A stretch of 64,000 bases of DNA from Cohnella phaseoli (GTDB lineage: Bacteria; Bacillota; Bacilli; Paenibacillales; Paenibacillaceae): positions 1 through 64,000 of the forward strand of contig NZ_QRDZ01000016.1 in the NCBI RefSeq assembly GCF_003386235.1, given 5' to 3'. This document shows, piece by piece, positions 8,662 through 16,317 of the stretch. The notes under the pieces were generated by a model, which was given only the letters and a program-made list of their open reading frames with translations, did not search any database and was not told the DNA's origin. Every line of letters starts with the position of its first letter. Positions within the stretch are counted from its first letter, which is position 1. The position numbers and the translations under genes are program-made.

Positions 8662-9516
8662 ATGGAGCGCGAATTCGGAGAACATTTTATTACTACCAGT
8701 TTACCGGGGCGGCCGATTCAATTGTACTACTGCGGATACCATCGCTGTTCCTCCGGCCATGGCTACGGTCCGGCAATGCGCGATCACGTGCTGCTCCACT
8801 ATATCCGTTCAGGCAAAGGAAAGTTTCAAGTGAACAATACGTCGTACGAGCTGAAAAATGGGGATTGCTTCGTATTGTTTCCCAACGTGCCGGGAGCTTA
8901 CCGCGCGGATGAGGACGAGCCGTGGCAGTATGTATGGGTCGGATTCGACCCGGAAGCTTTCGGCGCGTATTTGACCGCAGCAGGGCTGACGGAGGAGCAT
9001 CCTACGTATTCTTTTCGCGAGCCGGGACGGATTTCCGATCTGTTCGAGCGGATGTTCGAAGGCACTTCGGACGAATCCTTCATCGGAGAGGCCGACGGTA
9101 TCGGCCATTTATTTCGTTTCTTTGCCTGTCTAATGGAAGGGACAAGTCAGTCCTCCGTCGCGCTCGGCTCCTTGTCCAAACGCGACGCAGACGAGTCCGT
9201 GCAGCAAGCGATTCGCTTCATCCGGTCCAACTACTCTCGCCCGCTGACCGTAGCCGACCTGGCGAGCCATGTAGGACTGGAACGCTCCTATTTCTCCAAG
9301 CGGTTCCGCGCACGAATCGGCAAGTCGCCTCACGACTTCCTGACCCGCTACCGAATGGAACAAGCCGCTCGCATGCTGATCCACACCCGGGTCCCGGTCG
9401 GCACGATCGCGGCTTCCGTAGGGTTCGGGGATCTCTCGTACTTCTCGAAGGCGTTTCGCAAGCATCACGGCGCTAGCCCGGGAGCATTCCGCGAGCAGCA
9501 TCGGGAGCGGCACTGA
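8662..9516 (+). CDS. AraC family transcriptional regulator with cupin-like sensor domain
   Basis: Sugar-responsive type regulator of 284 residues. Residues ~10-110 form the AraC_binding cupin-like domain (HVLLHYIRSGKGKFQVNN, then YELKNGDCFVLFPNVPGAYRAD). Residues ~180-284 hold the double helix-turn-helix (LTVADLASHVGLERSYFSKRF and VGTIAASVGFGDLSYFSKAFRKHHG). It is divergent from the six-hairpin glycosidase gene with about 200 bases between starts, so it very likely regulates that enzyme in response to its substrate or product. The frame is open with dense AraC signatures; the start is supported by the GGGGCGAAAAG purine stretch just upstream. Confidence 0.9.
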   Translation: MEREFGEHFITTSLPGRPIQLYYCGYHRCSSGHGYGPAMRDHVLLHYIRSGKGKFQVNNTSYELKNGDCFVLFPNVPGAYRADEDEPWQYVWVGFDPEAFGAYLTAAGLTEEHPTYSFREPGRISDLFERMFEGTSDESFIGEADGIGHLFRFFACLMEGTSQSSVALGSLSKRDADESVQQAIRFIRSNYSRPLTVADLASHVGLERSYFSKRFRARIGKSPHDFLTRYRMEQAARMLIHTRVPVGTIAASVGFGDLSYFSKAFRKHHGASPGAFREQHRERH

Positions 9517-9609
9517 TCCCGATGTCATGTCTCGGCGATTCCAATCGTAAACATAGATTAAGAAGCCTGTACGCGGCTTAATCGCTCGGGCCTCGGGGAG
9601 GGAATCGCG

Positions 9610-9975
9610 ATGAAAATTACGTCCGGAGGATTCGAAGCCGTCTACCATGGCAGAGTGTTCGCCTACGACATGAACCCGATCGAGATCGTTCTTTCGGAAG
9701 AGCACGATCCGCTGAAATTCGTATTCTGCGCGGAGTATGAGCCGGAGAGGAACGACTTCACGACCGACATCAGCCTTGTTCGCTACAATGAAGTGCGAAT
9801 CGCCTGCATCAACTTCCCCAGAGGCAAGCCGACAGGCAACCGCGACATGATCCGCCTCGGCGTCCTGAACAATCGGCCCCTTTCTCTTCGTTACGAGGTT
9901 ACGATCAACTACGAAGCGACGAATTGGTCGCTTACGTTCACCTTTTTCGCGGGAGAGGGGGGGCCCGGGGCATGA
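9610..9975 (+). CDS. Unrecognised 121-residue protein, first gene of a two-gene cassette
   Basis: I do not recognise this protein. It starts at an ATG preceded by GGGGAGGGAATCGCG. The sequence is beta-strand rich, with alternating hydrophobic residues and few predicted helices, and has no signal peptide or transmembrane segment (KFVFCAEYEPERNDFTTD, RPLSLRYEVTINYEATNWSL). That suggests a small beta-sandwich or jelly-roll. Its stop codon overlaps the start of the next gene (ATGA at 9972-9975), so the two are translationally coupled. A short hairpin (AAGCC...GGCTT near 9565-9581) separates it from the AraC gene upstream. Function unknown. Confidence 0.7.
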   Translation: MKITSGGFEAVYHGRVFAYDMNPIEIVLSEEHDPLKFVFCAEYEPERNDFTTDISLVRYNEVRIACINFPRGKPTGNRDMIRLGVLNNRPLSLRYEVTINYEATNWSLTFTFFAGEGGPGA

Positions 9976-10286
9976 ATAAACTCGAAATTCAAGATCCGAA
10001 GGTCGCCAGCAAAATTATCGCCGCCAACTCGGAAAGCGAGAAGCGCAAAGCCGAGCTTGGCTTCCTGGGCCGATTTTTCGGCTCGGGGGACAACGTCCGC
10101 CTGTACATCGTGGGCACAATCGCGCTTGTCGTCCTGCTCATCGCGCTGGTGTACACTTTGACCCCCGACAAATACCGTTCTCCCGACTTCGGCCTTAAGG
10201 AACTGTGGACGCTTGTCGTTCTGCCCGTCGAATCGACGATTATCGGCTATTTAATCGGATCGCGCTCGAAGGAAGGCGGTGGATAG
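9972..10286 (+). CDS. Small two-TM membrane protein, coupled to the preceding gene
   Basis: Unrecognised 104-residue protein. An upstream-extended frame exists, but the ATG at 9972 overlaps the previous stop (ATGA) and follows a GGGAGAGGGGGGG stretch, so it is the likely start. Residues 1-45 are charged and polar; two hydrophobic segments follow (residues ~43-62 VRLYIVGTIALVVLLIALVY and ~78-97 LWTLVVLPVESTIIGYLIG), then a short basic tail (SRSKEGGG). The arrangement suggests a cytoplasmic N-terminus and a hairpin membrane anchor. It probably works with the beta-rich partner protein, but no function can be assigned. Confidence 0.7.
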   Translation: MNKLEIQDPKVASKIIAANSESEKRKAELGFLGRFFGSGDNVRLYIVGTIALVVLLIALVYTLTPDKYRSPDFGLKELWTLVVLPVESTIIGYLIGSRSKEGGG

Positions 10287-10350
10287 GATAGGGGAGTCGG
10301 AACATTGGGATAAGCAGCGGTGGAATTTAGCGCGAAGGCCGGGACGGAGA

Positions 10351-10651
10351 GGCCAAGAATGTGCCTTGGCGGAGCCGGGGTTGCGGCGCGGAGGCCAAGA
10401 ATGTGCCTTGGCGGAGCCGGGGTTGCGGCGCGGAGGCCAAGAATGTGCCTTAGCGGAGCCGGGGTCGGGACGCGAAGGCCAAGAATGTGCCTTGGCGGGG
10501 CCGGGGTCGGGATGCGAAGGCCAAGAATGTGCCTTGGCGGGGCCGCAGCCGGGATGCGAAGGCCAAGAATGTGCCTTGGCGGAGCCGCAGCCGGGACGTG
10601 GAGGCCAAGAATGTGCCTTGGCGGGGCCGGGGTCGGGATGCGAAGGCCAAT
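10351..10651. repeat. Seven 42-bp direct tandem repeats, each with an internal hairpin
   Basis: Units start at 10351, 10393, 10435, 10477, 10519, 10561 and 10603, followed by a partial unit. Every unit begins GGCCAAGAATGTGCCTTGGC, which folds as GCCAAG / CTTGGC around a 7-base loop (third unit has one change). The rest of the unit is GC-rich and more variable. Because 42 is a multiple of three and stops are absent, several frames on both strands stay open. I do not treat any of them as genes. Confidence 0.9.
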
Positions 10652-10673
10652 TCTAAACTGTGAACATAAGAAA

Positions 10674-10894
10674 AGGGAGCTGTCCCATAAGTAGGAACGT
10701 ACAAGATTACCGATAAAAGAGAAGGGCATCTATCTCCTGAGATTGCCTCATACGGTCCTGAAATGACCCTGTCACAAGTCTAGCTATTCAAAACTTCAGG
10801 ATCGTTATAGCATCGGAAGGAGATGGATGCCCATTCCCCTGCATCCATCAATAATCTTTCGGTACGGCTCCGTTAACTTATGAGACAGCCCTCT
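10674..10894. mobile_element. MITE-like or IS-end relic with imperfect terminal inverted repeats
   Basis: The ends match as inverted repeats: 19 bases at 10674-10692 (AGGGAGCTGTCCCATAAGT) against 10876-10894, 16 of 19 identical. A second inverted pair lies inside (GGGCATCTATCTCC near 10724 against GGAGATGGATGCCC near 10821). Ends of the form GGGCTGTCTCATAAGT are seen on IS elements of Bacillota. There is no transposase inside, so this is a non-autonomous element or two residual IS ends. Confidence 0.55.
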
Positions 10895-10900
10895 CCGATC

Positions 10901-10915
10901 GCGGGAACGTCCCGC
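10901..10915 (-). terminator. Short perfect hairpin after the cohesin/InlB/SLH gene
   Basis: GCGGGA-ACG-TCCCGC, 6-bp perfect stem directly after the stop codon of the minus-strand gene. No T-run follows, so termination is uncertain. Confidence 0.35.
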
Positions 10916-10917
10916 AA

Positions 10918-13797
10918 CTAGATTAAATCGGATTCTTTCAGCAGGCGTTGCACGAGCACGGCGACTTCGGCTCTGGAAATAAAGCTTTTCGGTGCCAGTC
11001 GGTTATCCTTCCGGCCATTTACGAGCCCCGCCTGCAAGCTTTCGGACACGCTTGCTTTCGCCCAAGCGGAAATTTGGTCCGCGTCGGCGAAGCCATCAAT
11101 GGACGGTTGCGCGGACGATTGTAGCTTGTCCTTCAAACCGGTCAGTTTCATCGCCTGAGCAAGAATGACGAGCGCTTGCTCTCTGGTGATTCGCTCCGCT
11201 GGGCGGAAGGCGCCGTCGGAATAACCGTTGACGAGGCCATAGGCTTTCGCCGCCTCTACCTCTCCTTGATACCAAGCCTTCGAATCAACATCCGGGTAAG
11301 AGCTTATCCCCTGCACGGGCTTAAGTCCAAGCGCCCGGACGACGATCGCCGCGAACTCAGCGCGGGTAATGTCCAGATCTGGACTAAACCGTTCCTCGCC
11401 TACGCCTCCGATAACGAGACGCGAGCCCATGTCGTTGACCGCGTCCTTCGCCCAATGATCTGCCACGTCCTTGAATTCGATTGGATTCCAGATAACGGCG
11501 TAAGAGCTGTTCGTCAAGCTATGAATGCGGGCCGTTTGTCGGCCGTTCTCTTGCACGATCTTCGTCGGAACATGCCGTGCCGTGCCGTCCGGATCGACCG
11601 CTACTCCCGTCGTTACCCGATCGGCCGACGCGCCGTCGGGAAGAGCGATCTCTCGTTCCACGAAGGTACTGAAAACCGAAATCTCCGCCGATCGGCTTCC
11701 GTTAACCGCAGTTACGTGGAACTCCAGAGGCCGGGCAACAATCGTAAAACCGCCTTTGGAAGCCGCCCCGTTAAACGCGTTCGCGATCGCCTCGGAAGAA
11801 TCCGCCATCTCGATCCGAAGCTTAATCTGCTGCAAGTCGGCCGACGCGCCCAGTTGGCGGGCAATCTCTTGAATGCCCAACTGGGATACGGGCAGAACGT
11901 ACGACCCTTTGTCCGTCTTGAATTCGAGTATCGCCTGTTTGCTTTCCAGTGTCCTAACAGATTCGCCATTCAACTCCACGGTTACACTGGCTGCAGCGCC
12001 GGCGATCGGAATCGCAAGCTTGAATCCCTCGTCTCCGGACTCCAACAGGGCGGCCAGCTTCGTCCGGTCCAGCGAGACGAGCGAAACCGTACGCCCCTTA
12101 TCCACCGCTGTTGTCAGCGTGCCCACGATTCCTTCTTTGCCGTTGATCTTAACTTTAAAAGAGTCTCCTTCTTGTGCAGCCGGAACCGTCGGCCCCCCTC
12201 CGCCGCCGGAGCTTTCGGAGTTCCGCGACCATTTGGCGTACAAATCTGTGTCGCCGGCGATCTTATCGGAATCGAAGCTCCAGGCCTCGGTCAACTGCTC
12301 GTCTTTATACCAGCCCACAAAGGAATATCCCGACCGGCTCGGGCGCGTCGGAGCCGCAAACGCCGTATCGTAGTCGATCTGTACGCTCTCTATCGCGCTG
12401 CCGCCGTTCGAATGAAACGAAACCGTATACCTATTAACGACCCATTTAGCATATAAAGTAATTGGTTCCGTCCCGATCGTCAGAGTATCCCCCGGCAAAT
12501 AAACCGATCCTGAGTTCAAGGAATCAAGCGTCCAACCGGCGAAGCTATGGTGAGGGTTCTCAAGACTGCCCACGTTCCCAAGCACTGCGACGACGTCGCC
12601 TTCCTCATAGCCTTGCGGGGTCGTCGGCAGACTGCCGAAAGTCGCGCCATTGCCGTCGTAAGCGACCGGATAGGTCGGTGCTGCAATTTGTCCTGTAAAT
12701 CCGCTTTTTACGGGAACACCGGGAGATGTGCCGGCGCTTGCCGCAGGCGTCACCTCGAAGCGGATATATTTCCCCTTATCTGCCGGCTGCAGCGTATAAT
12801 CGCCTTCGCTCTCCCCGGAAATAAGCTGTTCGTTAGCCCCTCCAGCAGTATCTGCGCGATACCATTTGAACATGGATGCGTCTTCGGCGTCTTCTTCGTG
12901 ATCCGAATACGAATACGTTCCCGTCATTGTCTGGCCAACGACTTCTGTTCCCGTTACGCTAACATTCTCTGCAACCGGAGCGAGATTGGATGTCACCTTG
13001 GCCGAACCTGGACGCGTATAGAATGGGGTCATAACGCTGCCTGTTGTATTTTTAAACACGGCTCCCGAAGCAATAGCCAACGCCTTGTCTCCAAGCGGCG
13101 AATCCGTTTTGATCTTGAACGCGACGTTGAACAGTTGTCCGTTCACGATTGAAGTGTTATCGGCTTGGCCGTCCCACGTCACTCTTAACGTCCCCGATTC
13201 GTCCTGATAGTCGAGATTTCCTCCGTACGTCGCCGTTACGACGCTTACCTCCAACGCATTCGGATCGTACGGAATCGTCAGATCGTAATAGCCGATCGGT
13301 TCCGTGGAATTGGTTGTCACGGGGACGTTCACCAGGCTGCCCGCTGTCCCGCTGACGGTGCCGACCGTCGCTTGCTTATGAACGGTGACCGTTCCGGCTA
13401 CGTCCACGTAATCGTTAACCGGCTGGTTGACCGTATTGGATGTAGGGCCTTTATTTACTTCTGTGTTCTCACGATCCATGAACACGGAATAGCTGCCCGA
13501 AGGAGCATTCTCGTCGATGGTTAGAAAAATCGTGATCGAAGTGCCGTTTACCCAGCTTCCGAACCGATAGCCCGACGTCGGAAGCTCCCAATCTACAAAA
13601 GGGAGGTAGGTGTAATAAAACCCATCACCCGGAATATCGACCGTCAGATTCACGGCAACCTCCTCTCCCGGCTCTCCCGCCGTATTGGAGAGATTAAACG
13701 TAATTTTCGCCGGTGCGGCAGCCGCGACCGAGCATAACGAAAGAAATAGGCAAAACGTTAGAACCGCAATCAAGCTAGTCTTCATTCGATTGTTCAT
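10918..13797 (-). CDS. Large S-layer-anchored surface protein with cohesin-like, InlB-type and SLH domains
   Basis: Secreted cell-surface protein of 959 residues. Residues 1-28 are a signal peptide ending AAAA. Residues ~140-265 resemble a cohesin-type beta-sandwich (GYYDLTIPYDPNALEVSVV, then GQLFNVAFKIKTDSPLGDKAL). Residues ~375-525 contain two InlB B-type repeats (SFAGWTLDSLNSGSVYLPGD; GYSFVGWYKDEQLTEAWSFD). A Gly-rich linker and a beta domain follow. The C-terminus has three SLH modules (FKDVADHWAKDAV, YPDVDSKAWYQGEVEAAKAYG, FADADQISAWAKASVSESL) for binding secondary wall polymer. It is divergent from another SLH protein gene. A role in adhesion or scaffold assembly is likely; the partner is unknown. 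Confidence 0.88.
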   Translation of the reverse strand: MNNRMKTSLIAVLTFCLFLSLCSVAAAAPAKITFNLSNTAGEPGEEVAVNLTVDIPGDGFYYTYLPFVDWELPTSGYRFGSWVNGTSITIFLTIDENAPSGSYSVFMDRENTEVNKGPTSNTVNQPVNDYVDVAGTVTVHKQATVGTVSGTAGSLVNVPVTTNSTEPIGYYDLTIPYDPNALEVSVVTATYGGNLDYQDESGTLRVTWDGQADNTSIVNGQLFNVAFKIKTDSPLGDKALAIASGAVFKNTTGSVMTPFYTRPGSAKVTSNLAPVAENVSVTGTEVVGQTMTGTYSYSDHEEDAEDASMFKWYRADTAGGANEQLISGESEGDYTLQPADKGKYIRFEVTPAASAGTSPGVPVKSGFTGQIAAPTYPVAYDGNGATFGSLPTTPQGYEEGDVVAVLGNVGSLENPHHSFAGWTLDSLNSGSVYLPGDTLTIGTEPITLYAKWVVNRYTVSFHSNGGSAIESVQIDYDTAFAAPTRPSRSGYSFVGWYKDEQLTEAWSFDSDKIAGDTDLYAKWSRNSESSGGGGGPTVPAAQEGDSFKVKINGKEGIVGTLTTAVDKGRTVSLVSLDRTKLAALLESGDEGFKLAIPIAGAAASVTVELNGESVRTLESKQAILEFKTDKGSYVLPVSQLGIQEIARQLGASADLQQIKLRIEMADSSEAIANAFNGAASKGGFTIVARPLEFHVTAVNGSRSAEISVFSTFVEREIALPDGASADRVTTGVAVDPDGTARHVPTKIVQENGRQTARIHSLTNSSYAVIWNPIEFKDVADHWAKDAVNDMGSRLVIGGVGEERFSPDLDITRAEFAAIVVRALGLKPVQGISSYPDVDSKAWYQGEVEAAKAYGLVNGYSDGAFRPAERITREQALVILAQAMKLTGLKDKLQSSAQPSIDGFADADQISAWAKASVSESLQAGLVNGRKDNRLAPKSFISRAEVAVLVQRLLKESDLI

Positions 13798-13912
13798 CTG
13801 AGATTCCCCCGGTAGATGTCAGTTATTCGGCTCATTATAGCGAAGCGCCTCTCAACCTTTTCTAAACATTTGCCAAGGTTCCGAAAAAAAGATGACAGCA
13901 ACTGCAAAAATC

Positions 13913-13931
13913 CATTTAAGTTTCATTTAAG
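13913..13931 (+). promoter_or_regulatory. CATTTAAG direct repeat, response-regulator-type site
   Basis: CATTTAAG-TTT-CATTTAAG is a perfect direct repeat with an 11-bp period, 54 bases upstream of the ATG at 13985. Direct repeats one helical turn apart are the usual binding pattern of OmpR/PhoB-family regulators. No such regulator is encoded in the window. Confidence 0.45.
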
Positions 13932-13984
13932 ACTGTCCAGTTACAGTAGGGACATATCATAGTGAAGGGAAGTGCCCGATACAC

Positions 13985-16228
13985 ATGCTGAAAAGAACTT
14001 CATTCCTGCTTCTCGCCTTGGTGCTCGCGCTGTCCTGCGCCACGGTGTCCGCATCGGCCGCAAGCGCGGAGGGGGAGATCGCCATCCGGCTGTCCAACGA
14101 TGGAGTAACGGTAGACGGTAAAGCGGCGTCGACCGACTTCGGATCCGCCGTATATGTGGGAGCGGATATCATCTTTTACGAGGCCGGACACGGCAGTGCA
14201 TACGGAGAAGGAAAGACTGCCGACGAACACTCTTCCGAAGAGGCGGCCAGACACACTGTCGTAACGATTACTAAACCCGGAACTTATCGCGTCTCCGGTA
14301 CTTTATCGGCCGGCCAGCTTGCCGTCGACCTGGGAGACAAAGCTTCCAGCGATCCGACGGCGGTCGTGGTCCTGATTCTGGACGGAGCGGACATTACCTG
14401 CACGGTTGCGCCTGCCGTCATTTTCTACAATGTGTACGAGCCTTACGACTCCACGGTAGATACGAAAGGCGCTACCGATCTGTCCAAGGCAGGGGCGCAA
14501 GTTATTCTGGCGGACGGTTCAGTCAACAAGGCGAACGGCTCCCACGTAGCCCGCATCTACAAGGAAGGAACGACCAAGAAGCTTCATAAGTACGACGGAG
14601 CGTTCTATTCCAAAATGTCGATGAACATTTCCGGCGAATCCGCCGGGACAGGCAAGCTGTATATCGAAGGAGACAACGAAGGGCTCAATTCAGAGCTGCA
14701 CCTGACAATCAATGGCGGCCACATCGAGATCAAAGCGCAGGATGACGGCATCAATACCAACGAGGACCGCATCTCCGTGACGACGATCAACGGCGGCTAC
14801 TTGAAAGTGAACGCCGGGCTCGGGGCGGAAGGAGACGGCATCGACTCCAACGGCTATCTGACGATCAACGGCGGGACGGTCGTGACCCAGTCCAACGAAA
14901 GAAGCCCGGACGGCGGAATAGACGCGGACATGGATATTTCCCTTAACGGCGGAACGGTCGTCGCGCTCGGCACTCGCAACGATGCAACGAGCTCCGGCTC
15001 CAAACAGACATTCATCGAGCTGGCTTTCGCGTCGACGCAAGCGGCTGGCAGCGTTATTAAGCTGACGGATGCGAATGGTAAAGCTTTGCTGACGCACACG
15101 GCGGATAAAGCTTTTCAGAGCGTAACCTTCAGCTCTGCGGAGCTAGCCCCGAATACCGAATACCATGTCTATATCAACGAGATCCAGCAGCAGTATACAG
15201 GTAATTCCTTCGGCATGATGGGTGGGATGGGCGGCCCCGGCGGAGTTCGTCCCGGCAACGGCCAAGCCCCCGGAGAAGCTCCTCCGACCGACGGCAGCGG
15301 CCCGGCGCCCGGGCAAATGCCTCCGGAAGGAAACGGATTCCCGGGAACGAGACCGGAAGGAATGCCCGATTTTCCGGAAGGATTTAATGCGTGGCAGAAT
15401 GAGCAAACTTCCGATCCTAACGCCGTCGGTTCCGTAGCATTCGTCATTACCAACACAGTTCACAGCTTCTCCGGCATATCGGATTCCACCGACGCTTCGG
15501 GCAAGAAGCGCGTGACCTTCAGCGTCAATAACGGGGCCGGCCTGACCGGATTGGCATCCGGCAGCAAACCGCAGCTGACGTCCATTAAGGCTAGCGCGGA
15601 CGTGCCCGCTCAAGACATCCAGGTTACTGTGACGGACGTGCCTTCGGAGAACTATTCCGAGACCCGCTTGCTGTCCGAGCTCCAAAGCTCCCTCTCGGAC
15701 ATTATGCCGAAAGCGGACGGAACTTATCGCCTCACCGTCGCCGTCGTGTCCGGCAACGCGGAATATGCCGGCGTATCGCAATGGCAATTCACGATCGGCG
15801 GCCTGCCCTTCACGGACGTTAACCCGGCGGACAGCGCTTATAGCGCGATCAAGGCGCTGTATGACAAAGGCGTCATGAACGGAACCGGATCGGCCAGCTT
15901 CTCCCCGAACGCTCCGGTAAGCCGCGCCGCCGCCATTACGGTACTCGGCAGGCTACTGGGCGCGGAGACGACCGAGAGCAATCGGTTCCCCGACATCAAG
16001 CCGGGAACATGGTACAGCGGCTACGTCGGCTGGGCGGTCGACAACGGGATCGTGCAAGGCGACAATACCGGCAAGTTCCGCCCCGACGAAAACCTCACCG
16101 CCGCGCATATGCAGCTGATTTTGGATCGTTACGCCGCTCTGAGTGGCAAGGAGCCGGCGACACTGAACAGCGCAGGCAACCAGCTCACCCGCGCTGAACT
16201 GGCTGTCGCCCTAGCCTCTTTGCTGTAG
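13985..16228 (+). CDS. Cthe_2159-like (DUF4353) carbohydrate-binding beta-helix protein with SLH domains
   Basis: Exported surface protein of 747 residues. It has a signal peptide (1-25), then from about residue 30 to 400 the repeated beta-helix pattern of the Cthe_2159 family, whose founder binds acidic and cellulosic polysaccharides with calcium (LHLTINGGHIEIKAQDDGIN, YLTINGGTVVTQSNERSPDG, ISLNGGTVVALG). A Gly/Pro/Met-rich linker occupies residues ~405-465 (GMMGGMGGPGGVRPGNGQ). Beyond a beta domain, two or three SLH modules end the protein (FTDVNPADSAYSAIKALYDK; FPDIKPGTWYSGYVGWAVDN). The ATG follows GAAGGGAAG. A direct repeat upstream suggests control by an OmpR-type regulator. It likely tethers plant-type polysaccharide at the cell surface. 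Confidence 0.85.
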   Translation: MLKRTSFLLLALVLALSCATVSASAASAEGEIAIRLSNDGVTVDGKAASTDFGSAVYVGADIIFYEAGHGSAYGEGKTADEHSSEEAARHTVVTITKPGTYRVSGTLSAGQLAVDLGDKASSDPTAVVVLILDGADITCTVAPAVIFYNVYEPYDSTVDTKGATDLSKAGAQVILADGSVNKANGSHVARIYKEGTTKKLHKYDGAFYSKMSMNISGESAGTGKLYIEGDNEGLNSELHLTINGGHIEIKAQDDGINTNEDRISVTTINGGYLKVNAGLGAEGDGIDSNGYLTINGGTVVTQSNERSPDGGIDADMDISLNGGTVVALGTRNDATSSGSKQTFIELAFASTQAAGSVIKLTDANGKALLTHTADKAFQSVTFSSAELAPNTEYHVYINEIQQQYTGNSFGMMGGMGGPGGVRPGNGQAPGEAPPTDGSGPAPGQMPPEGNGFPGTRPEGMPDFPEGFNAWQNEQTSDPNAVGSVAFVITNTVHSFSGISDSTDASGKKRVTFSVNNGAGLTGLASGSKPQLTSIKASADVPAQDIQVTVTDVPSENYSETRLLSELQSSLSDIMPKADGTYRLTVAVVSGNAEYAGVSQWQFTIGGLPFTDVNPADSAYSAIKALYDKGVMNGTGSASFSPNAPVSRAAAITVLGRLLGAETTESNRFPDIKPGTWYSGYVGWAVDNGIVQGDNTGKFRPDENLTAAHMQLILDRYAALSGKEPATLNSAGNQLTRAELAVALASLL

Positions 16229-16244
16229 CCCGCGCGAATAGGAT

Positions 16245-16290
16245 AAGGCAGCGTCTTCATTCCCCTTTATGGGGCAGAGAACGCTGCCTT
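16245..16290. terminator. Bidirectional terminator between convergent genes
   Basis: AAGGCAGCGT (16245-16254) pairs perfectly with ACGCTGCCTT (16281-16290), with an inner CCCC/GGGG stem. T-rich sequence follows on the plus strand. It serves the SLH protein gene and possibly the convergent TIM-barrel gene. Confidence 0.85.
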
Positions 16291-16317
16291 TATAATTGAA
16301 CCAGACCTTTCCGCTGC

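Noticed and set aside
10351..10651. CRISPR array
   Set aside because: Units join directly without unique spacers, and no cas genes are near.
10247..10729. Open frames across the tandem repeats on both strands (10279-10656, 10320-10694 plus; 10247-10729 and 10450-10704 minus)
   Set aside because: The 42-bp unit has no stops in several frames, so open frames are automatic. No ribosome site stands out and the translations are simple repeats.
11176..12456. Plus-strand frame of 426 codons opposite the cohesin/SLH gene
   Set aside because: Shadow of the minus-strand gene, with Arg-rich composition and no ribosome site.
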